NCBI RefSeq assembly: GCF_001426645.1
Contig: NZ_LMEX01000001.1
Location: 944,755 to 1,008,754 of the forward strand
Length of the DNA stretch: 64,000 nucleotides
Source of the DNA: Rhodanobacter sp. Root480
Lineage (GTDB): Bacteria; Pseudomonadota; Gammaproteobacteria; Xanthomonadales; Rhodanobacteraceae
Direction of reading: 5' to 3'
Numbering within the stretch: the stretch's first letter is position 1; the number at the start of each line of letters is the position of its first letter. Shown here one piece after another: positions 17,058 through 26,666 of the stretch. Under the pieces are notes generated by a model, which saw only the letters and a list, made by a program, of their open reading frames with translations, was not told where the DNA came from and did not search any database. Position numbers and translations under genes: made by a program.

Positions 17058-19462
17058 GCAAAGCCCATCCGTTCCAGATGGCGATCCACCCTGGACTGCA
17101 GTTCGGCAACTCGATCCGCCAGCTGCGACAAATCCGTTTCGTACCGCTCAGCCAACTCCCGCACGCGCCGCGTCAGCCCCTGGCTGATCCGCTCCATCTC
17201 ACCGTGTACGGCCGCATCCAGCGCATCCAGCCACTTGTCGTCCACCGCCAGCGTCTTGATCTCTGCCTCGGAAAGCTCTGGATACTTTGCATAGGCCGCC
17301 GCATCCAGCGCCGCTTCGGCCTCCTTGAGCTGCTTCTTCAACGCCGACTTCTCGCGATCCAGTTTCTGCCAGCGATTGAGTACGGCGATTTCGTCTTTCG
17401 CCTCGCGGTCGTCACCGATCTCGTCCAGCCGCTCTTTCACCGCCGCCTTGTTGATCTTGTCGAAGCCGGAGAACGCCGCGTCCTCGCCGCCCTGCTCCTC
17501 TTCCAGCTCGGTCAGCTGCGCCTCGGTGGCTTCGGCATCCGCAGCCAGCTGCTCGATGGCGGCCTGCTCGGCGGCGAAGTAGCGCGCCACAATCAGCGAC
17601 TTCGGCAGCAGGTCGCAGGCCCAGCCCTTGATGACCTCCTTGATGACCTTGCCGTCCTTGTTCTTTTTCTGCTCGATCACGCGATAGGTGTTGGCCTTCC
17701 AGCCATCGGCGGCGATCAGGTACAGGTCGTCCTGCATCGTCTCGGCCCAGTAGTTCATCAGGTGCTGGTAGACGTCGTAGGCGTTGACCAGCGGCTGGCC
17801 GGTGTAGTGCGCCAGCAGGCTTTCGGACAAGCCGGCGATTACGTCCTTGGGATGGCACCCGGCAGCGAGCGCCTTGAGCGTGGCGGCGCTGCGCTGGCGC
17901 CAGCTGGCGAAGTACGCGTTCATGCCCTCGATGAAGGCGGCAAACTGCGGGTGTTCGTAGATGGTGGACTTGATCGCGGCCTTGTCCACCGCCAGGTCGA
18001 CATAGCCGGCGCGGTTTGGCTGGAACAGCGCCTTGCGCAGATCCGGGCAGACCTGCCAGTAACGCTGCAGGGCGTCGACGTCGGCGACCGGGATGCCGCC
18101 CTTGAGGTGACCCTCGATGTCCTGCCGGTCTTCGGCCTGCTGGCTGTCGATGTAGCGCGGCAGGTTGAGGTTGTAGTCGTTCTTCTCGATCTCGTCGAAC
18201 GGCACCATGCGCGAGTATTTGGGAATCTCCAGCCGGCGGTTGAACGCGTCGACGATGTGGTGCACGTCGCGCGAGCGCAGGCGGTTCTTCGGGCCGTCCT
18301 TCATGAAGCCGGCGCTGGCGTCGATCATGAAGATGCCCTTGCGGGCATGTGCGTCGCGCTTGTCGATCAACACGATGCAGGCCGGGATGCCGGTGCCGTA
18401 GAACAGGTTGGCCGGCAAGCCGATGATGCCCTTGATGTAGCCCTTGCGCACCAGGTTGCGGCGGATCACCGCCTCGGCATTGCCGCGGAACAGTACGCCG
18501 TGCGGCAGGATACACGCGCCCTGCCCGGTACTCTTGAGCGAACGCACGATGTGCAGCAGGTAGGCATAGTCGCCCTGCTTGGCCGGCGGCACGCCGAAGC
18601 CGGCGAAGCGCTCGTGCGAGTCGTGCTCCGGATCGAGGCCGGTGCTCCAGCGTTTGTCGGAGAACGGCGGATTGGCGACCACGTAATCGAACGTGCGCAG
18701 CACGCCCTTGTCCATGAACTTCGGGTCGGTGAGCGTATTGCCCTGCACGACATGCGCCTCGGCGTTGTCGTGCAGGATCATGTTCATGCGCGCCAGGCCG
18801 GCGGTGGTGGCGTCCTTTTCCTGACCGTAGATGGTCAGCTTGGTGCGCGCCTCGTCGGCCACCTTCAAAAGCAGCGATCCCGACCCACATGTCGGGTCAT
18901 ACACGGTGGTGGCGTTGCTGGTTTTCGCCGCGCGGATGCCCAGCACCTGCGCCATGATGCGGCTGACTTCGGCCGGCGTGTAGAACTGGCCCTTGCTCTT
19001 GCCGCTCTCGGTGGCGAAGTGGCGCATCAGGTATTCGTAGGCGTCGCCGAGGATGTCGTCGCCTTCGGCACGGTTCTTGGAGAAATCCAGTGCCTTGTTC
19101 TGGAAGATGCCGATCAGGTCGGTGAGCTTGTCGACCATCTCCTTGCCGCTGCCGAGCTTGCTGGCGTCGTTGAAGTCCGGCATCTCGGACAGCCGGTTGG
19201 CTTCCTTCAGCGGCGCGATGATCTTCTTGTTGATCTGGTCGCCGATGTCGCTCTTGCCCTTGAGCGCCACCATGTCCTTGAAGCTGGCGCCCGGCGGCAC
19301 GGTAATCGGCGCAAACGGCACGCCCGCGTACTTGTCGCTGATGTACTTGATGAACAGCAGCACCAGCACGTAATCCTTGTACTGGCTGGCATCCATGCCG
19401 CCGCGCAAGGCGTCGCAACTGGCCCAAAGGGAGGAATAGAGCTCGGATTTCTTGATTGCCAT
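17048..19462 (-). CDS. hsdM: Type I restriction-modification methylase subunit
   Basis: 804 residues. The N-terminal helical HsdM domain begins AIKKSELYSSLWASCDALRGG. The N6-adenine methylase core has FYTPAEVSRIMAQ, SAM motif DPTCGSGSLLLKV and catalytic motif NPPFSDKRW. A long C-terminal part with charged coiled coil (about 690-800, EAQLTELEEEQGGED) probably contacts HsdS. HsdM methylates the host site and with HsdS alone forms the protective methylase. The ATG at 19462 is chosen because the family N-terminus begins there; the frame to 19582 is not protein-like. This is the first gene of the operon. Confidence 0.95.
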   Translation of the reverse strand: MAIKKSELYSSLWASCDALRGGMDASQYKDYVLVLLFIKYISDKYAGVPFAPITVPPGASFKDMVALKGKSDIGDQINKKIIAPLKEANRLSEMPDFNDASKLGSGKEMVDKLTDLIGIFQNKALDFSKNRAEGDDILGDAYEYLMRHFATESGKSKGQFYTPAEVSRIMAQVLGIRAAKTSNATTVYDPTCGSGSLLLKVADEARTKLTIYGQEKDATTAGLARMNMILHDNAEAHVVQGNTLTDPKFMDKGVLRTFDYVVANPPFSDKRWSTGLDPEHDSHERFAGFGVPPAKQGDYAYLLHIVRSLKSTGQGACILPHGVLFRGNAEAVIRRNLVRKGYIKGIIGLPANLFYGTGIPACIVLIDKRDAHARKGIFMIDASAGFMKDGPKNRLRSRDVHHIVDAFNRRLEIPKYSRMVPFDEIEKNDYNLNLPRYIDSQQAEDRQDIEGHLKGGIPVADVDALQRYWQVCPDLRKALFQPNRAGYVDLAVDKAAIKSTIYEHPQFAAFIEGMNAYFASWRQRSAATLKALAAGCHPKDVIAGLSESLLAHYTGQPLVNAYDVYQHLMNYWAETMQDDLYLIAADGWKANTYRVIEQKKNKDGKVIKEVIKGWACDLLPKSLIVARYFAAEQAAIEQLAADAEATEAQLTELEEEQGGEDAAFSGFDKINKAAVKERLDEIGDDREAKDEIAVLNRWQKLDREKSALKKQLKEAEAALDAAAYAKYPELSEAEIKTLAVDDKWLDALDAAVHGEMERISQGLTRRVRELAERYETDLSQLADRVAELQSRVDRHLERMGFAWT

Positions 19463-19641
19463 CTTGATCCAGTGAAAGCAAAGTCGGGTCACATCCAGGC
19501 AGCAGCTGGCAGCAACGGCCCACCCGCAGGTGAGCGGTGCATATGACCGCTTAGTCTGTACCGTGCCAACACGCTTGGGCAAGCAAAAAAGACCCTGCCA
19601 TGCAGAGCCTTCAGGCCAGTGCTACGGCAACGTGCTGGCGA

Positions 19642-20277
19642 CTACCCCACAACGCTCTCAAGCGCCTTGCGCTCGCTTGCCCCGGCCAGTTCGTGCATCC
19701 AGTCCACCGTGCTGTCGAGCACCTTGGCGACCTTGACGCTGCGGGTGGAGAAGATCTCCGTCAGCGCCTGGTAATAGCCGAGCGTGCCGTCGCGGCCGCC
19801 GGTGAAGCGGTCGAATACGAGGGTGGCTATTTCAGGGTCTTCCAGGTCCTGCACGATGGCGCGGGCGTTGTGGAGTTTGTCGCAGGCGGAGACCAGCAGC
19901 GTGGCGTCTGGGGCTTGTTTCAAGTGCGCGAGGTAGGCGAGTTTGCGCTCAACCCAGTCGCGGTGTTTGGCTTCCGGATCGGTATGGCGGGCCTTGCCTT
20001 CGGCGGTGCCGTCGGTGCAATCCATGACGATGTTGGCAACGGTGTCGCCGAACTGCGCGCGGATCATGGCCTCCTGCCCCGCGCCGCAATCCTCGACCGT
20101 GTCATGCAGCAGGCCGGCGATGACCTGGTCTTCGTTGCCACCGAACTCGATCACCAGGCTGGCCACGCCGAGCAGGTGATAGAGATACGGAATGTTCGAA
20201 CCCTTGCGGACCTGCGTGGCGTGGGCGATACGGGCGTAGTCGACGGCCTGGCTGACGCGGTCGGAGAGTGTGGTCAC
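19642..20277 (-). CDS. HD-domain hydrolase, RelA/SpoT or MESH1-like
   Basis: 211 residues, GTG start with an AGGGAA ribosome binding site seven bases upstream. The fold begins VDYARIAHATQVRKGSNIPYLYH and carries the HD pair in AGLLHDTVEDCG, then CDKLHNARAIVQD, the pattern of (p)ppGpp hydrolase domains (SpoT HD, MESH1). No synthetase or regulatory domain is present, so it would be a small alarmone hydrolase or another nucleotide phosphohydrolase. It sits 179 bases upstream of hsdM on the same strand and may be part of the same defence island. Confidence 0.82.
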   Translation of the reverse strand: MTTLSDRVSQAVDYARIAHATQVRKGSNIPYLYHLLGVASLVIEFGGNEDQVIAGLLHDTVEDCGAGQEAMIRAQFGDTVANIVMDCTDGTAEGKARHTDPEAKHRDWVERKLAYLAHLKQAPDATLLVSACDKLHNARAIVQDLEDPEIATLVFDRFTGGRDGTLGYYQALTEIFSTRSVKVAKVLDSTVDWMHELAGASERKALESVVG

Positions 20278-20411
20278 GGTGGATTCCCTGTTGGCTTCAC
20301 TACGCCGACGATGACGCGGAAGTGTCGCACGGGGCGAGATTGCTGGCCGATGAGGTAATCCGACACAAGGCCTTGCTTGCAGACGGGAAGCGTACGTCCA
20401 TACACACTTTT

Positions 20412-20435
20412 TATCGTACGATTGATGATACGATA
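20412..20435 (+). promoter_or_regulatory. Candidate operator of the Phd/RelE-type pair
   Basis: A perfect 7-bp inverted repeat TATCGTA (20412-20418) and TACGATA (20429-20435) lies 28 bases before the antitoxin ATG. The left arm also forms a 10-bp palindrome, ATCGTACGAT (20413-20422). This is the expected size and place for antitoxin autorepression. Confidence 0.55.
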
Positions 20436-20462
20436 GATCGAGTTGTACCAAGAGGAATTGCC

Positions 20463-20720
20463 ATGAGTTCGATCAGTGCGAACCATCTGAAAACCCAGGG
20501 CGTGTCCGCGATTGCGGAAGCGCTGGCCGACGCGCCCGAGGCGATGGTGTCGGTGCGCGGCAAGGACCGTTTCGTGGTGATGAACATCGAGCATTACCAC
20601 TACCTGCGCGAGTGTGAGTTGTCCGCGGCGCTGGCCGAGAGTCAGGCGGATATGGTTGCGGGCCGCTTTGTCACGGAGTCGGTCGACGCGCACATGAAGC
20701 GCCTGGCCAAACTGCCATGA
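20463..20720 (+). CDS. Phd/YefM-type antitoxin
   Basis: 85 residues with a clear AGAGGA ribosome binding site. It begins MSSISANHLKTQGVSAIAEAL and continues VSVRGKDRFVVMNIEHYHYL, the N-terminal DNA-binding dimer pattern of Phd/YefM antitoxins. The C-terminal half (AALAESQADMVAGRFVTESVDAHMKRL) is the helical toxin-binding tail. Its stop overlaps the toxin ATG (ATGA). Confidence 0.85.
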   Translation: MSSISANHLKTQGVSAIAEALADAPEAMVSVRGKDRFVVMNIEHYHYLRECELSAALAESQADMVAGRFVTESVDAHMKRLAKLP

Positions 20721-20992
20721 GCTTCACGCTGGTCTTCACCGACCAGTACAACCGTCGCGCGGCGCGCTTTCTCAAGCGCCACCCGCAAGTGCGCGAGCAG
20801 TACCGCAAGACGCTGCTGTTGCTGATGGCCAATCCCCACCATCCGTCCCTGCGGTTGCATGCCCTGGGTGGAAAGCTGGAGGGGCTGCATTCGGTGTCGA
20901 TCAACCTGTCCTACCGCATCACCTTGGAATTGATCATCCGCGACCAGCAGATCGTGCCGATCAATGTGGGGGATCATGATGCGGTGTATTGA
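20717..20992 (+). CDS. RelE/YafQ-type mRNA interferase toxin
   Basis: 91 residues, typical of RelE/ParE-superfamily toxins. It starts SFTLVFTDQYNRRAARFLKRHP, has HPSLRLHALGGKLEGLHSVSI and ends LSYRITLELIIRDQQIVPINVGDHDAVY, close to the YafQ/YoeB-like pattern in which a C-terminal His-Asp-x-x-Tyr and basic residues support ribosome-dependent mRNA cleavage. Coupling to the upstream Phd-type gene by ATGA supports a toxin-antitoxin operon. A ParE-like gyrase poison is less likely from the sequence but not excluded. Confidence 0.82.
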   Translation: MSFTLVFTDQYNRRAARFLKRHPQVREQYRKTLLLLMANPHHPSLRLHALGGKLEGLHSVSINLSYRITLELIIRDQQIVPINVGDHDAVY

Positions 20993-21110
20993 GGTGGGGT
21001 TTGTGGCAGAGCGGATGATGTTGATGGTTCGGGCGTGGCCGCCGACGGCCCAGAGTGCCAGACGCAGGATGTACTGAGTAATTCGGGCGGGTTCTCATCC
21101 CAGCCGTCAC

Positions 21111-21153
21111 CGCCAGAAACACAAAGCGCCCCGTACGGGGCGCTTTGTGTTTC
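21111..21153 (-). terminator. tRNA-Ser terminator hairpin
   Basis: A perfect inverted repeat with 22-base arms (21111-21132 and 21137-21158) around a GTAC loop lies directly 3' of tRNA-Ser on the minus strand. The inner part GAAACACAAAGCGCCCC/GGGGCGCTTTGTGTTTC gives a strong stem with a T-rich descending strand. The outermost bases of one arm overlap the last five bases of the tRNA. Confidence 0.7.
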
Positions 21154-21243
21154 TGGCGGAGAGAGTGGGATTCGAACCCACGGTAGTGTTACCACTACGG
21201 CAGTTTTCAAGACTGCTGCCTTAAACCACTCGGCCATCTCTCC
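21154..21243 (-). tRNA. tRNA-Ser (anticodon UGA)
   Basis: On the minus strand 21243-21154 folds as a complete class II tRNA. The acceptor stem is GGAGAGA/TCTCTCC, the D arm carries GGTTTAAGGC, the anticodon stem is GCAGT/ACTGC with loop CTTGAAA (anticodon TGA), a long variable arm is present, and the T arm is TGGGTTCGAATCCCA. The encoded 3' end is GCCA. It reads UCN serine codons and lies close to serS. Three broken copies of its 5' part lie immediately upstream. Confidence 0.96.
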
Positions 21244-21744
21244 ATAAACTCGTTGTCCCGCGCAAGGCGCGCGTTGCGCGCCACTACGGCAGTTTTGTTC
21301 CGGGCATCCTGCCCTTCACCCCTTCGGGGCCAGCGGCTGTGCCGCTGTCCGCTTCGGCTTCCTGCCTACGCGTCAAGACTGCTGCCTTAAACCACTCGGC
21401 CATCTCTCCATAAACTCGTTGTCCTGCGCAAGGCGCGCGTTGCACGCCACTACGGCAGTTTTGTTCCGGGCATCCTGCCCTTCACCCCTTCGGGGCCAGC
21501 GGCTGCGCCGCTGTCCGCTTCGGCTTCCTGCCTACGCGTTAAGTGGCTGCTGCCTTAAACCACTCGGCCATCTCTCCATAAACTCGTTGTCCTGCGCAAG
21601 GCGCGCGTTGCGCGCCACTCGGCAGTTTTGTTCCAGGCATCCTGCCCTTCCCCCCTTCGGGGCCAGCGGCTGCACCGCTGTCCGCTTCGGCTTCCTGCCT
21701 ACGCGTTAAGTGGCTGCTGCCTTAAACCACCCGGCCATCTCTCC
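21244..21744 (-). repeat. Three tandem 167-bp units carrying broken tRNA-Ser copies
   Basis: Units at 21244-21409, 21410-21577 and 21578-21744 are nearly identical. On the minus strand each begins with the tRNA-Ser 5' part (acceptor 5' strand, D arm, anticodon 5' strand). An insert of about 95 bp follows in the anticodon loop, then the anticodon 3' strand plus the start of the variable arm, then the same ~35-base flank (ending ACAACGAGTTTAT) that precedes the intact tRNA. The T arm and acceptor 3' strand are missing. The insert holds three hairpins, for example CAGCGGC-ACA-GCCGCTG and GGGCA-GGA-TGCCC. Confidence 0.9.
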
Positions 21745-21788
21745 AAACCTGGTTCTTTATCCGCCGCATCAAACAGACCGGCGGATTG

Positions 21789-21818
21789 CCCTTCGACTTC
21801 GCTGCGCTACGCTCAGGG
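21789..21818. repeat. Short imperfect palindrome
   Basis: A stretch beginning CCCTTCGACTTCGCT and ending ACGCTCAGGG is an imperfect palindrome of a kind found between genes in many high-GC bacteria. It sits between the tRNA-Ser units and the small membrane protein gene. Confidence 0.4.
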
Positions 21819-21855
21819 AGAACGGTTAGGGGTGCTTGCGCGGGGTGCAATCCTA

Positions 21856-23528
<1,673 letters not shown>

Positions 23529-23781
23529 TCAGACCGGCAATTATCGTGGCAGCCGGTGAAGCGGCGCAAACAAGCGAGTCAGTCGATGGGTACGGATCGT
23601 CGCGGCGGCGACACGGTGGTTCAGGTAACTTTCCCCTTTGCCGGAACGAAAGACCCCGTGACCCGCACCGGCCGGCAATGCCGGCCTGCCCGACGCTCAA
23701 CTCACAAAGGACGAGCCCGATGTCGAGACACCCGGTGACTTTTCCACGCGATCACGCACAACCGATGACGGCGGAGATGCC

Positions 23782-25923
23782 ATGAACTGGCGTCGTCTTC
23801 TCCCCCGGCTTTTGATCGCGTTGCTGATCGTCGCCGCGATCGTCGGCTTTTTCGCGTTCGACCTGTCGCACTACCTCAGCCTGCACGCGCTCAAGGAGCA
23901 GCAGCAGTCACTGCAGGCATGGCGCGCCCAGCACCCCGTGTTGCTGGCGGCGGGTTTTCTGGTGGGCTACATCGTGATGGCGGCCGCGTCGCTGCCCGGC
24001 GCGGCGCTGGCCACGATTGCCGCCGGCGCGGTGTTCGGGCTGGTGGAGGGCACGCTGCTGGCCTCATTCGCCTCGTCGATCGGCGCGACGCTGGCGTTTC
24101 TGGCCAGCCGGTTCCTGTTTCGCGATGCGGTGAAGCGCCGTTTCGGCAAGCGCCTGGCCACCATCGATGAAGGCCTGAAGCGTGATGGCGCGTTCTACCT
24201 GTTCACCTTGCGGCTGGTGCCGGCGCTGCCGTTTTTCGTGATCAACCTGCTGATGGGCGTGACCGCGCTGCCGGCGCGCACGTTCTACTGGGTCAGCCAG
24301 GTCGGCATGCTGGCCGGCACCGTCGTGTACGTGAATGCAGGCACGCAGCTGGCGCAACTGGATTCGGCATCGGGCATTTTTTCGCCGCTGCTGATCGGCT
24401 CGTTCGTGCTGCTGGGTATCTTTCCCTGGATTGCGCGCGCGCTGGTGGCGCTGGTGCGGCGGCGCAAGCTTTATGCGCGCTGGAAGAAGCCACGGCGCTT
24501 CGATCGCAACCTGATGGTGATCGGTGCCGGGGCGGCGGGGCTGGTCAGCGCATACATCGCGGCCGCGGTGAAATCCCGCGTGACGCTGGTGGAAAAAGGC
24601 GCGATGGGCGGCGACTGCCTCAATGAAGGCTGTGTGCCGTCGAAGGCGCTGATCCACAGCGCACGGCTGGCCGCGCGGGCGCGCGATGCCGTCGCAGCCG
24701 GTGTGCAAACTGGCGAGATCACCGTCGATTTCGCCGCGGTGATGGCGCGCGTGCAGCGGGTGATCGGCGACGTGGCGCCGCACGATTCGGTGGAGCGCTA
24801 CCGCGAGCTGGGCGTGGACGTGCGCAAGGGCCACGCCACCATCGTGTCGCCGTGGGAAGTACGCATCGACGGCGAAACCCTCACCACCCGCGCCATCGTC
24901 ATCGCCGCCGGGGCGGAGCCGCTGGTGCCGGACCTGCCGGGCCTGGCCGACTCCGGTTTTCTCACCTCGAACACCTTGTGGGCGTTGCGCGAGCTGCCGC
25001 AACGGCTGGTGGTGATGGGCGGCGGCCCGGTGGGTTGCGAGCTGGCGCAGGCGTTTGCGCGATTGGGTTCCCGCGTGACCCAAGTCGAACTGGGCGAACG
25101 GCTGCTGAGCCGCGAGGACACCGACGTCTCGGCGTTTGTGGAAGCGCGCCTGCGCGAGGATGGCGTCGACGTGCGCACCGGGCACAAGGCGGTGGCGGTG
25201 GAATCGGATGCGCAGAGAAAATCCCTGCGCTGCGAGCACAACGGCGAAACCGTCGCCCTGCCCTTCGACGCCTTGCTGGTGGCCGTGGGCCGTCGCCCGC
25301 GCGTCGAAGGTTACGGATTGCAGGCGCTGGGCATTCCAACGCCGCGCACCATCGACACCGATCAATACCTGCAAACGCTGTATCCCAACATCTACGCCTG
25401 CGGTGACGTGGCCGGTCCCTACCAGCTCACCCACGTGGGCGCGCATCAAGCCTGGTACGCCACCCTCAACGCGCTGCTGGGCGGACTGTGGCGGTTCAAG
25501 GCGGATTACTCGGCGATCCCCGCCACCACCTTCGTGGACCCGGAAGTGGCGCGGGTGGGGCTCAACGAACGCGAGGCCACGGAGCAGGACATCCATTACG
25601 AGGTCACCCGCTACGACCTGGCCGACCTCGACCGCGCCATCGCCGAGGACGGCACGCGGGGCTTCGTCAAGGTGCTCACCGTGCCGGGCAAGGATCGCAT
25701 CCTGGGCGCCACCATCGTCGGCGCGCAGGCCGGCGAACTGCTGGCCGAGTTCACCCTGGCGATGGCCCACGGCCTGGGCCTGGGCAAGATCCTGGGCACC
25801 ATCCACGCCTATCCGACCTGGGCGGAGGCCAACAAATACGCCGCCGGCGCCTGGCGCAAGGCACACGCACCGCAGGGCGCGCTACGCTGGGCGGAACGTT
25901 GGTTTCGCTGGCGGCGACGATGA
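23782..25923 (+). CDS. TVP38/DedA-like membrane domain fused to a Mer-like flavoprotein reductase
   Basis: 713 residues in two parts. Residues 1-235 form a TVP38/TMEM64 (SNARE-associated/DedA-like) membrane domain with about six hydrophobic helices and the RLVPALPFFVINLLMG motif. Residues 240-713 are a pyridine-nucleotide disulfide oxidoreductase: FAD motif GAGAAG (248-253), redox pair C279/C284 in GGDCLNEGCVPSK, NAD(P) motif MGGGPVGCELAQAF, second FAD site YACGDVAGPYQLTH, and a dimerisation domain. The C-terminal extra cysteines of mercuric reductase are absent. It heads a coupled operon with arsenosugar genes, so an electron-donating role in that pathway is inferred. Confidence 0.9.
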   Translation: MNWRRLLPRLLIALLIVAAIVGFFAFDLSHYLSLHALKEQQQSLQAWRAQHPVLLAAGFLVGYIVMAAASLPGAALATIAAGAVFGLVEGTLLASFASSIGATLAFLASRFLFRDAVKRRFGKRLATIDEGLKRDGAFYLFTLRLVPALPFFVINLLMGVTALPARTFYWVSQVGMLAGTVVYVNAGTQLAQLDSASGIFSPLLIGSFVLLGIFPWIARALVALVRRRKLYARWKKPRRFDRNLMVIGAGAAGLVSAYIAAAVKSRVTLVEKGAMGGDCLNEGCVPSKALIHSARLAARARDAVAAGVQTGEITVDFAAVMARVQRVIGDVAPHDSVERYRELGVDVRKGHATIVSPWEVRIDGETLTTRAIVIAAGAEPLVPDLPGLADSGFLTSNTLWALRELPQRLVVMGGGPVGCELAQAFARLGSRVTQVELGERLLSREDTDVSAFVEARLREDGVDVRTGHKAVAVESDAQRKSLRCEHNGETVALPFDALLVAVGRRPRVEGYGLQALGIPTPRTIDTDQYLQTLYPNIYACGDVAGPYQLTHVGAHQAWYATLNALLGGLWRFKADYSAIPATTFVDPEVARVGLNEREATEQDIHYEVTRYDLADLDRAIAEDGTRGFVKVLTVPGKDRILGATIVGAQAGELLAEFTLAMAHGLGLGKILGTIHAYPTWAEANKYAAGAWRKAHAPQGALRWAERWFRWRRR

Positions 25924-26666
25924 AAACCCGGTTTCTCCTCTGCATCACGCTGGGCCTTGTCGCCCCGTTGGCCATGGCGAGCGACGGGACGCTGTCGCTG
26001 CGTTTTTCCGACAGCGCCACGGGAAGCCAGCTGCCCTCCGGCTGGAAGCATTACGCGATGTCGCGGCACAAGACCAAGGCCGGCGTCATGCTGGTCCGCG
26101 ACGGCGATGTCACCGTGCTGCACATCGATGCCAACCGCGGTGCAGGGGGTATCGCCCACCCGCTGAAGCTGCCGCCGGATCAGGTGTTGAGCTGGCGCTG
26201 GAAGGTGGACCACAGCGTGGCCAGGGCGAACCTCGCGAAGAAGCATGGCGACGATTTCGCGGCGCGCGTCTACGTGTTTTTCGACATGCCCGCCAACGCG
26301 CTGACCTTGGGCGAACGACTGAAACTGCGGATGGCGCGCGTGGTCATGGGGCATGCGCTGCCCCGCGCCGCGCTGTGCTACGTGTGGGACAACACGCACC
26401 CGGTCGGCACCATCGCGCCGAACGCCTACTATGGCGCCGTGCGCACCATCGTCCTGCAAAGCGGCAATGCCCACGCAGGTCAATGGCAGAGCGAGCATCG
26501 CGATGTAGCCGCCGATTTCCGCGCCGCCTTCGGTCGCCCGGCACCATCGATCACCGGCGTGGCCGTTGCCAGCGACACCGACAACACCAAAGGCCACGTC
26601 AACGCATGGTTCGGCGACCTCACTTTCTCGGCGTCCACCGCCACACCGGAGTCCACCGATGAATGA
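25920..26666 (+). CDS. DUF3047 exported protein
   Basis: 248 residues with a signal peptide (about 1-20, LLCITLGLVAPLAMA). The mature part matches my memory of DUF3047: LSLRFSDS...LPSGWKHYAM near the start, LSWRWKVDHS...KKHGDDFAARVYVFFD in the middle, and LCYVWDNTHPVGTIAPNAYY later, ending with a beta-rich GDLTFS. It looks like a periplasmic beta-sandwich, perhaps ligand-binding. The ATG overlaps the upstream reductase stop (ATGA) and its own stop overlaps arsS, so it belongs to the same operon. The function is unknown. Confidence 0.82.
   Translation: MKTRFLLCITLGLVAPLAMASDGTLSLRFSDSATGSQLPSGWKHYAMSRHKTKAGVMLVRDGDVTVLHIDANRGAGGIAHPLKLPPDQVLSWRWKVDHSVARANLAKKHGDDFAARVYVFFDMPANALTLGERLKLRMARVVMGHALPRAALCYVWDNTHPVGTIAPNAYYGAVRTIVLQSGNAHAGQWQSEHRDVAADFRAAFGRPAPSITGVAVASDTDNTKGHVNAWFGDLTFSASTATPESTDE

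Noticed and set aside
17078-19546. An 822-codon plus-strand frame opposite hsdM
   Set aside because: It is antisense to a clear methylase subunit and has low-complexity composition, so it is a GC artefact.
21419-21709. Small plus-strand frames with repeated SCPSPLRGQRL peptides
   Set aside because: They arise only from reading the tandem tRNA-Ser units. Repetition of the peptide is repetition of the DNA.
21244-21744. The tandem units as a CRISPR array or as functional tRNAs
   Set aside because: The unit length (167 bp) and absence of unique spacers exclude CRISPR. Loss of the T arm and acceptor 3' strand excludes normal tRNA function.
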